DNA of 64,000 nucleotides from Adlercreutzia equolifaciens. Lineage in GTDB: Bacteria; Actinomycetota; Coriobacteriia; Coriobacteriales; Eggerthellaceae. Positions 1 to 11,295 of the stretch are shown one piece after another. How positions within the stretch are numbered: the stretch's first letter is position 1; each line of letters opens with the position of its first letter. The stretch is taken from NCBI RefSeq assembly GCF_029076695.1, contig NZ_JARFIK010000002.1, positions 248,001-312,000 of the forward strand, written 5' to 3'. The notes beneath the pieces are model-generated. The model had not been told where the DNA came from. It saw only the letters and a list, made by a program, of their open reading frames with translations, and did no database searches. The position numbers and the translations under genes are program-made.

Positions 1-372
1 CTCGGCTTCATGACCGACACGGGCATGGTGACTGACGCGGCGTGGGAGGCGCTGGCCGGGGTGCGCCTTCTGGCGCTCGAATGCAACCACGATAGCCGCA
101 TGCTGGAGACAGGCCCGTATCCCTACGTCATCAAGCAGCGCATCGCCTCGAACGTGGGCCATTTGTCCAACGATCAGTCCCGTGAGGCCCTGGCGCGCTT
201 GGCCCACGATGGCCTGCGCCATGCCGTGGCTATGCACGTGTCCCAGGAGAACAACACCTACCGCTTGCCGCGCGAAACCTTCGAGGCCGCTCTCGCTGAC
301 GAGGACGGCGCGCGCCGCTTCGCCACGGAGGTGTCGGTGGCCTACCAAAGCCGTCTTGTCAGCATCGGCTAG
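1..372 (+). CDS. MBL-fold metallo-hydrolase, C-terminal part (YycJ/WalJ-like)
   Basis: The reading frame is open from the first base, so the gene begins upstream of the window and only about 123 C-terminal residues are present. The stretch LECNHDSRML followed by GPYP, a basic segment and GHLSN is the characteristic C-terminal signature of the YycJ/WalJ branch of metallo-beta-lactamase-fold hydrolases, where the histidine of GHLSN contributes to the metal site. Family members are cytosolic nucleases or phosphodiesterases linked to cell-wall or DNA-repair functions; the substrate cannot be told here. The stop lies 10 bases before the LysR gene, so the two may be cotranscribed. The N-terminal HxHxDH metal motif is outside the window. 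Confidence 0.8.
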   Translation, partial: LGFMTDTGMVTDAAWEALAGVRLLALECNHDSRMLETGPYPYVIKQRIASNVGHLSNDQSREALARLAHDGLRHAVAMHVSQENNTYRLPRETFEAALADEDGARRFATEVSVAYQSRLVSIG

Positions 373-382
373 GGGACAATCT

Positions 383-1270
383 ATGGAAATTCGCTTGCTG
401 CAGTCGTTTCTTGCCATCGCCGAAGAGGGGTCCATCACCCGGGCCGCCGAGCTGCTTCATATCACGCAGCCGGCACTCTCGCGCCAGCTGGTAACCCTTG
501 AGAACGAGTTGGGCTGCGCGTTGTTCCGCCGAGGAAAGAAGCGCATGGAGCTGACGGACGAGGGGCTGCTGCTGCAGCGTCGCGCGGTGGAAATTGTGAG
601 CCTCGTGTCGCTGACGGAAGAGGAGCTTGCCGGGCACGGCGCCGAGCTGGACGGGCATATTTCCATCGGTTCGGGAGAGCTGGCCAGCACGAGCCTTGTG
701 GTTGATTTGGCCGCAGCCTTTGCCGAAGAGCATTCTCTGGTGACCTTCGACCTGTTCACCGGCATCGCCGACCAGGTAACGGGACGGCTGGATCGCGGAT
801 TGCTCGATTTTGGCCTGCTGCTGGAGCCGGTGGACGTGGCCCGCTACGAGTACCTGCCCATCGACATTCCCGAACGTTGGGTGGCGGCCATGGCGCCGGA
901 CGACCCGTTGGCCGCGCAGGCTTCGGTACGTCCTACCGACCTTGAGGGCCGCGTGCTGAGCCTGCCGTACCGCGCGGGTGTGAAGAGCCTGATAGGAAAC
1001 TGGTTGGGCGAATCGTTGGAAAAGGTGACGCCGCGCTTCACCGTAAACTTGGGTGGAAGCGCGGCGCCGCTGGTGGAGGGAGGCCATGTCGTGTTGCTGT
1101 GCGTGGAAGGCAGCGTGGCCCATTGGGATCCGACCCGCTTCGCTGTGGTGCCGCTTGAGCCGGCCGTTGAAAGCTCCACGGTGCTGGCCTGGAAGCGCGG
1201 TTTGCGCCACACGGCGGCGGTCCAGGCTTTCGTGGAATTCGCTACCGAGCGACTGCGGAGCGTCGGCTAG
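383..1270 (+). CDS. LysR-family transcriptional regulator
   Basis: A 295-residue protein starting at ATG 383; the open frame runs further upstream, but this start places the helix-turn-helix at the N terminus as in all LysR proteins. Residues 1-60 hold the winged helix-turn-helix (SITRAAELLHITQPALSRQL), and residues about 90-290 form the periplasmic-binding-protein-like effector domain. LysR proteins bind DNA as tetramers and usually control a neighbouring or divergent gene with a small-molecule coinducer. Here the neighbour downstream is convergent (MATE exporter), and the stop codons overlap by a few bases. The regulated gene is therefore not obvious. The effector is unknown. Confidence 0.9.
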   Translation: MEIRLLQSFLAIAEEGSITRAAELLHITQPALSRQLVTLENELGCALFRRGKKRMELTDEGLLLQRRAVEIVSLVSLTEEELAGHGAELDGHISIGSGELASTSLVVDLAAAFAEEHSLVTFDLFTGIADQVTGRLDRGLLDFGLLLEPVDVARYEYLPIDIPERWVAAMAPDDPLAAQASVRPTDLEGRVLSLPYRAGVKSLIGNWLGESLEKVTPRFTVNLGGSAAPLVEGGHVVLLCVEGSVAHWDPTRFAVVPLEPAVESSTVLAWKRGLRHTAAVQAFVEFATERLRSVG

Positions 1271-2775
1271 GAAGAAGCCATGGATATCGGCTGCGTCTCA
1301 GCCGTGAATTCCTGAGAGGTGAGGTTGCTGCTACATGGTGGTTGCGCGGCTGTGGGGGAGTGGTTCGAGAGGGTTTTTTCGCCGCGCGGAGTATCCTCGA
1401 TAACCTTGCGGCTTTCCCAGGCGTGGGACCTCCAGCGCAGCCCGAAGGCAACGGAGCGGGCAAGCCAGTCGGCGCCCATGCCCAGCCACACGCCGTAGAT
1501 GCCCCAGCTGGCCACCACGCCTAACAGATAGGCGGTGCCCAGGCGGCAGATGATAAGCGAGGCGATGCCCACCACCATGGTGAAGGTCACGTCCCCCGCG
1601 GCGCGCAGGGCATTGGCCAGGTTGAACGACGCCGGATGAAGCGCGATGGCCATAAGATTGTGGGTGACAATGAGCACGCAGGACAGCGACCAGGTGGCGT
1701 CGGTCACCGCAAAGAGCGGCCTCAATGCCGGCAGCAGAGCAATTTCCCCCAGGCCCAAGACGGCGGTGGCTACGAAGGAAGCCCTCATCACCTGGCGTAC
1801 GCCGAAGCGAGCCCCCGCGGTATCGCCAGCACCCAGGTACTGGCCGGCTACGGTGATGACGGCCAGGTTGTTTGCGGTGACCACCAGCACGGCCAGCTTC
1901 TCGATGGAGTCCGCCACGCCGTTCGCGGCCATCTGGGTGGTGCCGAACAGCGCAACGATGGCCACGACCACCACTTTGCCGAAGGCGAAAGTGCCGTTTT
2001 CGATGGCGCCGGGTACGGCGATGGTGAGAATGCGGCGCACCATGGCGGCCTTCAGCTGCAGAGTGTCGCGCAGACGTACGCAGACGGGTAGCGCCGGCCG
2101 CCGCAGAAGCGCCAAAATGACGACGGCGGAGAAGGCGCGGGCGATAAGTGTGGGCACGGCCACGCCGAGGATGCCCGCCTGGAAGACGAAGACACCGAGA
2201 GCGTTGCCGATCACGTTCACCCCATTGGCGGCCAGCGACACGTACATGGTCACCGAAGTCTTGTTCATGGAGCGGAAGACGGCCGCTGCTCCGTCGTAGA
2301 GGGCGAGGAAGGGCAGGCTGGCGATGGTGAAGAGCAGGTAGAGCCAGGCGGCATCCCACACCGCTGCCTCCACTTGGCCGAACAGTAATGCCAACAGCGG
2401 CTCTTCGGCAACCAGTATGACGGCGCCGAGCCCCATGCCGAACAAAAACGCCAGACCGATAAGCTGGCCCGCGGCTCGGGACGCTTCGGCGGGTCGCTGT
2501 GCGCCCAGGTACTGGGACGCTACCACGGCGCCGCCGGCGGAAAGCGCGGCGAACAGCACGATGAAGAAGTAGGTGAGCATGTCTACGAGGGACACCGCCG
2601 ACACAGCCGCCTCCGATACGTTGGAGATCATGGCCACATCAACCACACTCACGAGCATCACGAGTGCCTGCTCGACGGCCAAAGGAGCCATGAGCGCGAA
2701 CAGGTCGCGCGCCGTGAAGAGCACGCGGCGGGGATGTGGATGGCGGAAGGTGGTATGTCGGCGGGTCTTGTTCAT
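1267..2775 (-). CDS. MATE family multidrug/Na+ antiporter
   Basis: About 502 residues with twelve predicted hydrophobic segments in two homologous halves, typical length for MATE exporters (usually 440-500). The protein exports cationic drugs or metabolites in exchange for Na+ or H+ across the cytoplasmic membrane. ATG 2775 is chosen over a TTG 36 bases upstream because it begins the MNKTRR segment and follows a G-rich stretch. The last ~45 residues are hydrophilic and low in conservation-like features, and the stop overlaps the convergent LysR stop, suggesting the tail has extended into the neighbour. The substrate cannot be inferred. Confidence 0.88.
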   Translation of the reverse strand: MNKTRRHTTFRHPHPRRVLFTARDLFALMAPLAVEQALVMLVSVVDVAMISNVSEAAVSAVSLVDMLTYFFIVLFAALSAGGAVVASQYLGAQRPAEASRAAGQLIGLAFLFGMGLGAVILVAEEPLLALLFGQVEAAVWDAAWLYLLFTIASLPFLALYDGAAAVFRSMNKTSVTMYVSLAANGVNVIGNALGVFVFQAGILGVAVPTLIARAFSAVVILALLRRPALPVCVRLRDTLQLKAAMVRRILTIAVPGAIENGTFAFGKVVVVAIVALFGTTQMAANGVADSIEKLAVLVVTANNLAVITVAGQYLGAGDTAGARFGVRQVMRASFVATAVLGLGEIALLPALRPLFAVTDATWSLSCVLIVTHNLMAIALHPASFNLANALRAAGDVTFTMVVGIASLIICRLGTAYLLGVVASWGIYGVWLGMGADWLARSVAFGLRWRSHAWESRKVIEDTPRGEKTLSNHSPTAAQPPCSSNLTSQEFTAETQPISMASS

Positions 2776-2943
2776 GACCCCATCATGCAGGATGGGGCCA
2801 ATCGATAGCAAATGCTAATGATTTATGGCTAATCATGCACTGGATGCATATATGATCATGAGTCATGGGCATTTCACCTGAAACAAGCTCAGCAGTAGCA
2901 TAGGTTGCAGCAAAACTACCCTTAGAAAGTCAGGAGTATCCCC

Positions 2944-3405
2944 ATGATCAAACAGACAGCGGGGCGCGACGCGCTCGGCGCTAATATCGACGCCGAGGCT
3001 TTCGCCGCTACCCTCATGTTTCCGTTGGGCGCGCCCAACGAGGCCTACGCCCAGTACTTCAGCGGCCGCAGCTGGTTGGCGCCGCTGACGGCCCAACAGG
3101 TGCCTACCTCTAACGTCACCTTTGAGCCGGGCTGCCGTAACAACTGGCACATCCACCATGCCGATAAGGGTGGCGGCCAGATGCTCATCTGCGTGGGCGG
3201 TCGCGGCTACTACCAGGCCTGGGGCGAGGAAGCCATCGAGATGAAGCCAGGCGACGTGGTGAACATTCCCGCAGGGGTGAAGCACTGGCACGGCGCGGCC
3301 CCCGACAGCTGGTTCGCCCATCTGGCCTTCAGCGTGCCGGGGGAGAACTGCACCAACGAATGGCTCGAGCCCGTCACCGACGAGCAGTACGGCCAGCTCA
3401 GCTAG
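2944..3405 (+). CDS. Cupin-domain protein
   Basis: A 153-residue single-domain protein preceded by a good ribosome-binding site (AGGAG about 8 bases before ATG). The cupin motif 1 is visible as TFEPGCRNNWHIHHAD (histidines as metal ligands) and motif 2 as PGDVVNIPAGVKHWHGA. Small cupins of this type are metal-dependent isomerases, dioxygenases or decarboxylase-associated proteins; several are annotated next to carboxymuconolactone decarboxylases, but no such gene is present here. The stop codon abuts the stop of the convergent iscR-like gene with no gap. Specific reaction unknown. Confidence 0.82.
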   Translation: MIKQTAGRDALGANIDAEAFAATLMFPLGAPNEAYAQYFSGRSWLAPLTAQQVPTSNVTFEPGCRNNWHIHHADKGGGQMLICVGGRGYYQAWGEEAIEMKPGDVVNIPAGVKHWHGAAPDSWFAHLAFSVPGENCTNEWLEPVTDEQYGQLS

Positions 3406-3804
3406 CTAATCGATGACATCGGCGAGGGTGCGGCCTTTCAGGTAGCCCGTAAGGGCATCTTGCAGGCCGCCCCATACGCGGCGGCTCGGGCAGTCCTCAG
3501 CGCGCTCGCAGGCGGAAAGGGTGCCCATGCAGTCCAGCAGTTCCAGGCCGTCCTCGGAGGCGGCCACCACGTCGGCCAGGGTGATTTCGGCAGCGGGGCG
3601 GGCCAGGCGGTAGCCGCCCTGGTTGCCCCGGGTGACGGTCAGCAGCTCGGCGGCAACAAGGGGGGCCACCACTTGCTCAAGGTACTTCTTGGAAATACCC
3701 TGGCGCTCGGCCACATCTTTCAAGGCCATGCAGCCCTCGCCCTCGTTCTGGGCCAGGTCGATCATGAAGCGCATGCCGTAACGAGTTTTTGTCGAAATCT
3801 TCAC
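3406..3804 (-). CDS. iscR: Rrf2-family Fe-S regulator (IscR-like)
   Basis: A 132-residue Rrf2 protein read from a GTG start. The N-terminal winged helix (MKISTKTRYGMRFMIDLA) and the wing segment TRGNQGGYRLAR are diagnostic. Cys92, Cys99 and Cys105 reproduce the three-cysteine [2Fe-2S] ligand cluster of IscR, with C-x6-C-x5-C spacing. IscR senses cellular Fe-S status and represses or activates cluster-assembly genes. Its divergent position to iscS-iscU, with a dyad in the shared 200-bp region, supports direct control of that operon. A CymR or NsrR role is less likely given the neighbours. Confidence 0.88.
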   Translation of the reverse strand: MKISTKTRYGMRFMIDLAQNEGEGCMALKDVAERQGISKKYLEQVVAPLVAAELLTVTRGNQGGYRLARPAAEITLADVVAASEDGLELLDCMGTLSACERAEDCPSRRVWGGLQDALTGYLKGRTLADVID

Positions 3805-3860
3805 CGATGCTCGCTTTCCGAAGATTGTTCGCAGATGACGAGGACAATCCTATCTGTTTC

Positions 3861-3888
3861 TTGACAATTTGCGCAACCCCTCTATATT
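3861..3888 (+). promoter_or_regulatory. Sigma-70-type promoter for iscS-iscU
   Basis: A perfect -35 hexamer TTGACA at 3861-3866 and a -10 hexamer TATATT at 3883-3888 are separated by 16 bases. It points toward iscS, whose ATG lies about 115 bases downstream. The dyad at 3892-3910 overlaps the expected transcription start. Confidence 0.75.
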
Positions 3889-3891
3889 AAA

Positions 3892-3910
3892 GTCTAGCAA
3901 ACTACTAGAC
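3892..3910. promoter_or_regulatory. Dyad operator, probable IscR site
   Basis: GTCTAG (3892-3897), a 7-base spacer, and CTAGAC (3905-3910) form a perfect 6-bp inverted repeat directly downstream of the -10 box. The position at the start of transcription suits a repressor, and the adjacent Rrf2 regulator is the natural candidate to bind it. Assignment to IscR is inference from context. Confidence 0.62.
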
Positions 3911-4004
3911 AAAGACGAGGCCCCTCGAGGAACCGACCGCTGCTGCGTAAGGCGGCGGTGGCGTGGGGCAGCGTCAACGAATTTGGAAAGCAGAGCAAAG
4001 CCCC

Positions 4005-5231
4005 ATGAAGCAAATTTACCTTGATCACGCCTCTACCACGCCGGTGCGCCCGGAAGTGGTCGAGGCCATGATGCCGTTCTTCTCCGAGCAGTTCGGCAAT
4101 CCCTCGTCCATCTACCCGCTGGGTCAGGAGGCCTCCGACGCCGTGGCCGCCGCCCGTGAGACCCTGGCTTCGGTCATTGGCGCCAAGCCGCGTGAGATCT
4201 TCTTCACCAGCGGTGGCACCGAGTCCGATAACTGGGCCATCAAGGGTTTTGCCCGCGCCCATGCGGCCAAGGGCAAGCATATTATCACCAGCGCCATCGA
4301 GCATCATGCGGTGCTGCACACCTGCGAAGCGCTCGAGCGCGAGGGCTTCGAGGTAACCTATCTGCCCGTTGACGAGCACGGCCTGGTGTCCGTCGAGGAC
4401 TTCAAGGCGGCTCTGCGCCCCGACACCATCCTGGCGTCCATTATGTTCGCTAACAACGAGATCGGCGTCATCGAGCCCATCGCCGAGCTGGCGGCAGCGG
4501 CTCACGAGGCCGGCGTGACCTTCCATACCGACGCCGTGCAGGCCTTCGGCCATGAGCCCATCAACGTGGACGAAATGGGCATCGACATGCTGTCCGCCTC
4601 TTCGCACAAGATCTACGGCCCCAAGGGTGTGGGCCTGCTCTACGTGCGCAAGGGCGTGAAGCTGCAGAACCTGATCGACGGCGGCCAGCAGGAGCGCGGC
4701 AAGCGCGGCTCCACCGAGAACGTGCCCGGCATCGTGGGCTTTGCGAAGGCGGCGGAGCTGGCCATGGCCGATTTGGCTCCCGAACACGATCGCCAGCTGG
4801 CTTTGCGCGACCACGCCATCAAGCGCATTCTGGCAGAAATTCCCTCGGCGAAGCTCAACGGCTCCTGGGAGAGTCGCCTGGCCAATAACGTGAACTTCTC
4901 CTTCGAGTTCATCGAGGGCGAGGGCATGCTGCTGCAGCTGGCTGCCCGCGGCATCTGCGTGTCGTCCGGCTCGGCCTGCACGTCCGGCTCCCTGGATCCC
5001 AGCCATGTGCTGCTGGCCATCGGGCTGCCCCATGAAATTGCCCACGGCTCGCTGCGCATGACCATCGGGCGCGACACCACCCAGGAGGACGTGGACTTTG
5101 CCGTGGACTCCCTGAAGACCACCCTGGAGAACCTGCGCATGATGAGCCCGCTCTACGAGGACTTCAAGCAGGGCAAGGTGGATTCCGTCATCGCCTCCAT
5201 GAAGGCCGACGGCTTCCCCTACGCTAACTAG
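4005..5231 (+). CDS. iscS: Cysteine desulfurase (NifS/IscS)
   Basis: A 408-residue PLP enzyme that takes sulfur from cysteine as a persulfide for Fe-S cluster and thio-cofactor synthesis in the cytosol. The start at ATG 4005 gives the family N terminus IYLDHASTTPVRPEV. Lys202 in SSHKIYGPKG is the PLP lysine, and Cys325 in VSSGSACTSGS is the sulfur-carrying cysteine on a short loop of the NifS type. The gene is followed 68 bases later by iscU, and together they form a minimal assembly operon without iscA or hscAB, as is common in actinobacteria and clostridia. Regulation by the divergent IscR-like protein is likely. Confidence 0.95.
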   Translation: MKQIYLDHASTTPVRPEVVEAMMPFFSEQFGNPSSIYPLGQEASDAVAAARETLASVIGAKPREIFFTSGGTESDNWAIKGFARAHAAKGKHIITSAIEHHAVLHTCEALEREGFEVTYLPVDEHGLVSVEDFKAALRPDTILASIMFANNEIGVIEPIAELAAAAHEAGVTFHTDAVQAFGHEPINVDEMGIDMLSASSHKIYGPKGVGLLYVRKGVKLQNLIDGGQQERGKRGSTENVPGIVGFAKAAELAMADLAPEHDRQLALRDHAIKRILAEIPSAKLNGSWESRLANNVNFSFEFIEGEGMLLQLAARGICVSSGSACTSGSLDPSHVLLAIGLPHEIAHGSLRMTIGRDTTQEDVDFAVDSLKTTLENLRMMSPLYEDFKQGKVDSVIASMKADGFPYAN

Positions 5232-5299
5232 CAATTTCCGATGCGGCCCCGCAAGGGGTCCGTCGCCGACGAGAAACCAACAAGAAGGAGATACTTCCT

Positions 5300-5764
5300 A
5301 TGGCTATGAACTATTCCGAGAAGGTTATGGACCACTTCTCCAACCCGCGCAACGTGGGCGAAATCGAGAACGCCAGCGGCTGCGGCACCGTGGGCAACGC
5401 GGTGTGCGGCGATATCATGCGCGTGTACCTGGACATCGACGAGAACAACGTCATCCAGGACGCCAAATTCAAGACCTTCGGGTGCGGCGCCGCCATCGCC
5501 ACCAGCTCCATGGCTACGGTGCTGGTGAAGGGCAAGACCGTCCAGGAGGCCCTCGAAGTGACCAACAAGGCCGTCATGGAGGCCCTCGATGGGCTGCCGC
5601 CGGTAAAGGTGCACTGCTCGCTTTTGGCCGAGGAGGCCATCCATGCGGCCTTGTGGGACTACGCCGAGAAGAACAACTTGGTCATCGAAGGCCTGGAGAA
5701 GCCGGTCAGCGACATCTCCGAGCATGACCATCACCACGACATTCCGGACGAGGACGACGAGTAA
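5300..5764 (+). CDS. iscU: Fe-S cluster scaffold protein IscU/NifU-N
   Basis: A 154-residue scaffold on which IscS-derived sulfur and iron are built into clusters. The three ligand cysteines are present at Cys36, Cys62 and Cys106, with Asp38 following the first in the AVCGD motif. An AGGAG site precedes ATG 5300. The C-terminal tail from about residue 138 is rich in His, Asp and Glu (EHDHHHD then DEDDE), an extension beyond the usual ~128-residue IscU that could bind metal. The gene completes the iscS-iscU operon and is closed by the hairpin at 5847-5878. Confidence 0.94.
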   Translation: MAMNYSEKVMDHFSNPRNVGEIENASGCGTVGNAVCGDIMRVYLDIDENNVIQDAKFKTFGCGAAIATSSMATVLVKGKTVQEALEVTNKAVMEALDGLPPVKVHCSLLAEEAIHAALWDYAEKNNLVIEGLEKPVSDISEHDHHHDIPDEDDE

Positions 5765-5846
5765 TCATCGCCCGAACAGCAGTACGGGCTAGCGTGCGGG
5801 CGATCTGATTCTCGTGCAGTCTGGCCTGCAAGCTGCTTAACGTACA

Positions 5847-5878
5847 GGCCCTCCCGCCATCCGACGGGAGGGCCTTTT
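5847..5878 (+). terminator. Rho-independent terminator after iscU
   Basis: GGCCCTCCCG (5847-5856) pairs perfectly with CGGGAGGGCC (5865-5874) around an 8-base loop, followed by TTTT. It ends the iscS-iscU transcript about 85 bases after the iscU stop. Confidence 0.9.
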
Positions 5879-5968
5879 CTGCGCCAGCTGTTTCCAACTT
5901 GCCATCTTTCGCAATTATGCTTTCCTCTATCATGTTTAGCAGCTGTGACATGATGGGGAGAAGGCTGC

Positions 5969-8620
<2,652 letters not shown>

Positions 8621-8642
8621 GCCCGCGAAACCGCGGCATCGG

Positions 8643-8651
8643 TGTTAAGAT
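8643..8651 (+). promoter_or_regulatory. Extended -10 promoter for metG
   Basis: TGT followed by TAAGAT (8646-8651) forms an extended -10 element about 75 bases before the metG ATG. No clear -35 box is visible, as is usual for this promoter class. Confidence 0.5.
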
Positions 8652-8725
8652 AGCCTGCAGGTATTACTGAAGGGAAGCCGCAGTGTCATCGGCTGATGCG
8701 CTTCCGGATAGGAGACACCCCGGTT

Positions 8726-10300
8726 ATGTCCAAGGGAACTTTTAGCGTCACCACCCCCATCTATTACATCAACGCGGCCCCTCATCTGGGCACGGCATAC
8801 ACCACGGTGGCGGCCGACACCATCTGCCGCTACGAGCGCATGAACGGCTACGACGTGGCGCTGGTCACGGGCACCGACGAGCATGGCCAGAAAATTGCCG
8901 AGACGGCCGAGAAAAACGGCATGACCCCTCAGGCCTGGTGCGATTCCCTGGCCCCGGCCTTCAAGGAGGCCTGGGAGCTGCTCGATATCGATTACACCGA
9001 CTTCGTGCGCACCACCGAGGAGCGCCAGACCCGGACGGTGCAGGATTTCTGGCAGGGGCTCTATGACGCCGGCTGGCTGTACAAGGGCGCCTACGAGGGC
9101 TGGTACTGCGTGCACGAGGAAACCTACTACGCCGAGAGCGATCTGGAGAAGAACGAGGAAGGCGAGTTCGTCTGCCCCGACTGCAAGCGTCCCGTGCGCC
9201 GTGCGGCCGGCGAGGAGAACTGGTTCTTCAAGCTTTCCGAGTTCCAGGATCGCCTGCTGGAGTTCTACGAGGCCCATCCCGATTTCATTCGCCCCGAAAG
9301 TCGCAAGAACGAGATCGTCTCCTTTGTGAAGGGCGGTCTGCAGGACCTGTCCATCTCGCGCTCGTCCTTCGACTGGGGCATTCCGCTGCCCTTCGACGAG
9401 GGCCACGTGTGCTATGTGTGGGCCGACGCGCTTCTGGCCTACTTCACCGGCATGGGTTACGACCAGATCGAGCGCGGCGACGAGTTCGAGCGTCGCTGGC
9501 CCATTCAGTATCACTTCGTGGGCAAGGACATCACCCGCTTCCACTGCGTCATCTGGCCGGCCATGCTCATGGCAGCCGGTATGCCCGTGACCCACACGGT
9601 GTTCGGCCACGGCTTTTTGCTGACCAAGGGCGAGAAGATGTCGAAGTCCAAGGGCAATGGCCTTATGCCGGCCGATTTGGTGCGCGTGTTCGGCGTGGAC
9701 GCCTATCGCTACTACTTCATGAGCGACGTGCAGTTCGGCCATGACGGTGCCATCTCCATGGAGCGCATGGTACAGGTGTACAACGCCGATCTGGCCAACA
9801 CCTGGGGCAACCTGGTGTCCCGCGTCACGAACATGACCACCAAGTACTTCGAGGGCCGCGTGCCCGAGGCTCCGGCCGCAGCGGCCGACAATCCGCTGCG
9901 CGAGATTGCCGACAAGCTGTACGCGGAATACGACGGCTGCATGGCTCAAGTTGACTTCACTGGCGCCGCCGCTGCGGTGCAGAAGCTGGCCAGCCGCGTG
10001 AACCTCTACGTGGAGGAGAGCGCGCCGTGGGCCCTGGCGAAAGATCCGGAGAAGGCCGACGAGCTGGCCGCGGTGCTCTACAACTGCCTGGAGGCTATTC
10101 GCATCATCGCCTTGTACCTGGCGCCCTTCATGCCGAACACCTCGGCCGACGTGTTCGGACGCTTAGGCCTGGGTGCCATCGACGAGGTGACGGACATCGA
10201 GGCCGCCACGGTCTGGGGCCAGCTGCCCGCCGGCAACGCCGTAGAGATTGGCGAGCCTTTGTTCCCGCGCCTGGACGTCGACAACTTGCCTGAGCTGTAG
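8726..10300 (+). CDS. metG: Methionyl-tRNA synthetase
   Basis: A 524-residue class I synthetase that charges tRNA-Met. The HIGH-type motif appears as PHLGTAY near the N terminus and the KMSKS loop is intact in GEKMSKSKGN. A zinc-knuckle region with a CPDCKRPV element sits within the connective peptide. The length matches the short form that lacks the C-terminal dimerising tRNA-binding domain. ATG 8726 is used because it places TTPIYYINAAPHLG near the start as in homologues; an in-frame extension upstream of it lacks similarity. It begins a housekeeping run with tatD 8 bases downstream. Confidence 0.96.
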   Translation: MSKGTFSVTTPIYYINAAPHLGTAYTTVAADTICRYERMNGYDVALVTGTDEHGQKIAETAEKNGMTPQAWCDSLAPAFKEAWELLDIDYTDFVRTTEERQTRTVQDFWQGLYDAGWLYKGAYEGWYCVHEETYYAESDLEKNEEGEFVCPDCKRPVRRAAGEENWFFKLSEFQDRLLEFYEAHPDFIRPESRKNEIVSFVKGGLQDLSISRSSFDWGIPLPFDEGHVCYVWADALLAYFTGMGYDQIERGDEFERRWPIQYHFVGKDITRFHCVIWPAMLMAAGMPVTHTVFGHGFLLTKGEKMSKSKGNGLMPADLVRVFGVDAYRYYFMSDVQFGHDGAISMERMVQVYNADLANTWGNLVSRVTNMTTKYFEGRVPEAPAAAADNPLREIADKLYAEYDGCMAQVDFTGAAAAVQKLASRVNLYVEESAPWALAKDPEKADELAAVLYNCLEAIRIIALYLAPFMPNTSADVFGRLGLGAIDEVTDIEAATVWGQLPAGNAVEIGEPLFPRLDVDNLPEL

Positions 10301-10308
10301 GGAGTGAC

Positions 10309-11295
10309 ATGCTAGAAGATGAACCGATTTTCGAGGACGCGCTGTTCCATCAGAAGCGCAAGCACGGGGTGTGGCGCGAGATTGAGGCGCCGGCCATAGA
10401 AGGCCCCATTGCCGACACCCACGCCCATGTGCAGATGTTGCGCGACCCTGCCTTGGCCCTGGCTCGCGCCGGCGCCCATAACGTCGGATTTGTGGAGTGT
10501 ATCGTCGACCCCTCGGAAGACGGCTTCGGCCCCTTCCGGGCCCTGCCCGGCTGGCTCCTGGAGGCCACGGGCACACTGCGGCGCATTACCGGCCACTGCG
10601 AGTGCGGCGTGCACGAAGTGGTGGTGGCCGTGCCGCGAGTGCGCATTGCCTGCGGCGTGCATCCCCACAACGCTAAGCTCTACACGCCAGAGCTGGAGGC
10701 GGCTCTGCGTGCGCATTTGGCCGATCGCCGTGTGAGCGCCCTGGGCGAGATTGGCCTGGACTATCACTACGATCTGTCGCCGCGTGAAGTGCAGCAAGAG
10801 GTTTTCCGCGCCCAAATTCGCCTGGCGAAGGAGACGGGGCTTCCTATCTGCCTGCATATGCGCGAGGCCCACGACGACGGCTTCGCCATTTTGCAGGAGG
10901 AAGGCTTCCCCGAGGCGGGCACGCTGCTGCACTGCTACAACCTGGATGAGGCCGAGCTGCGTCGCTGGGTAGATGCCGGCTGCTTTATTGCCTTCGGCGG
11001 CCCGCTTACCTTCAAGAAGGCCGACGAGGTGCGCGAGGCGGCCAAAATTGTGCCTCTGGATCGCCTGCTCACCGAGACCGACGCGCCCTTTATGACGCCG
11101 GAGCCGTTGCGCGGCATTGCCTGCGAGCCTGCTCATACCGTCTGGACGGCTGATCTTATGGCCACGGTGCGCGGCGCCGAAACGCCCGAGGAGCGCGCGG
11201 TGTTCTTCGAGCAGCTGTACGCCAACGCCGTGGGGCTGCTCGATCGCGAGCCGACGGCTTGGCAGCGCAGCCACGAGGACGGCGTCCATGCATAG
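10309..11295 (+). CDS. tatD: TatD-family metal-dependent hydrolase/DNase
   Basis: A 328-residue TIM-barrel metal hydrolase. The metal ligands appear as the HxH pair in DTHAHV, Glu in GEIGLDYHYD, histidines in CLHMREAHDD and LLHCYN, and the terminal Asp in LLTETDAP. TatD proteins act as 3' to 5' exonucleases or deoxyribonucleases and commonly sit between metG and rsmA, as here. The protein is longer than usual (about 260 residues) owing to a ~40-residue N-terminal extension and an insertion near residues 60-105. It overlaps the next gene by 8 bases, so translation is probably coupled. Confidence 0.92.
   Translation: MLEDEPIFEDALFHQKRKHGVWREIEAPAIEGPIADTHAHVQMLRDPALALARAGAHNVGFVECIVDPSEDGFGPFRALPGWLLEATGTLRRITGHCECGVHEVVVAVPRVRIACGVHPHNAKLYTPELEAALRAHLADRRVSALGEIGLDYHYDLSPREVQQEVFRAQIRLAKETGLPICLHMREAHDDGFAILQEEGFPEAGTLLHCYNLDEAELRRWVDAGCFIAFGGPLTFKKADEVREAAKIVPLDRLLTETDAPFMTPEPLRGIACEPAHTVWTADLMATVRGAETPEERAVFFEQLYANAVGLLDREPTAWQRSHEDGVHA

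Noticed and set aside
5767-5804. Hairpin ATCGCCCG / CGGGCGAT right after iscU
   Set aside because: 8-bp stem with a 22-base loop and no T-run; the strong terminator at 5847 explains the end of the transcript.
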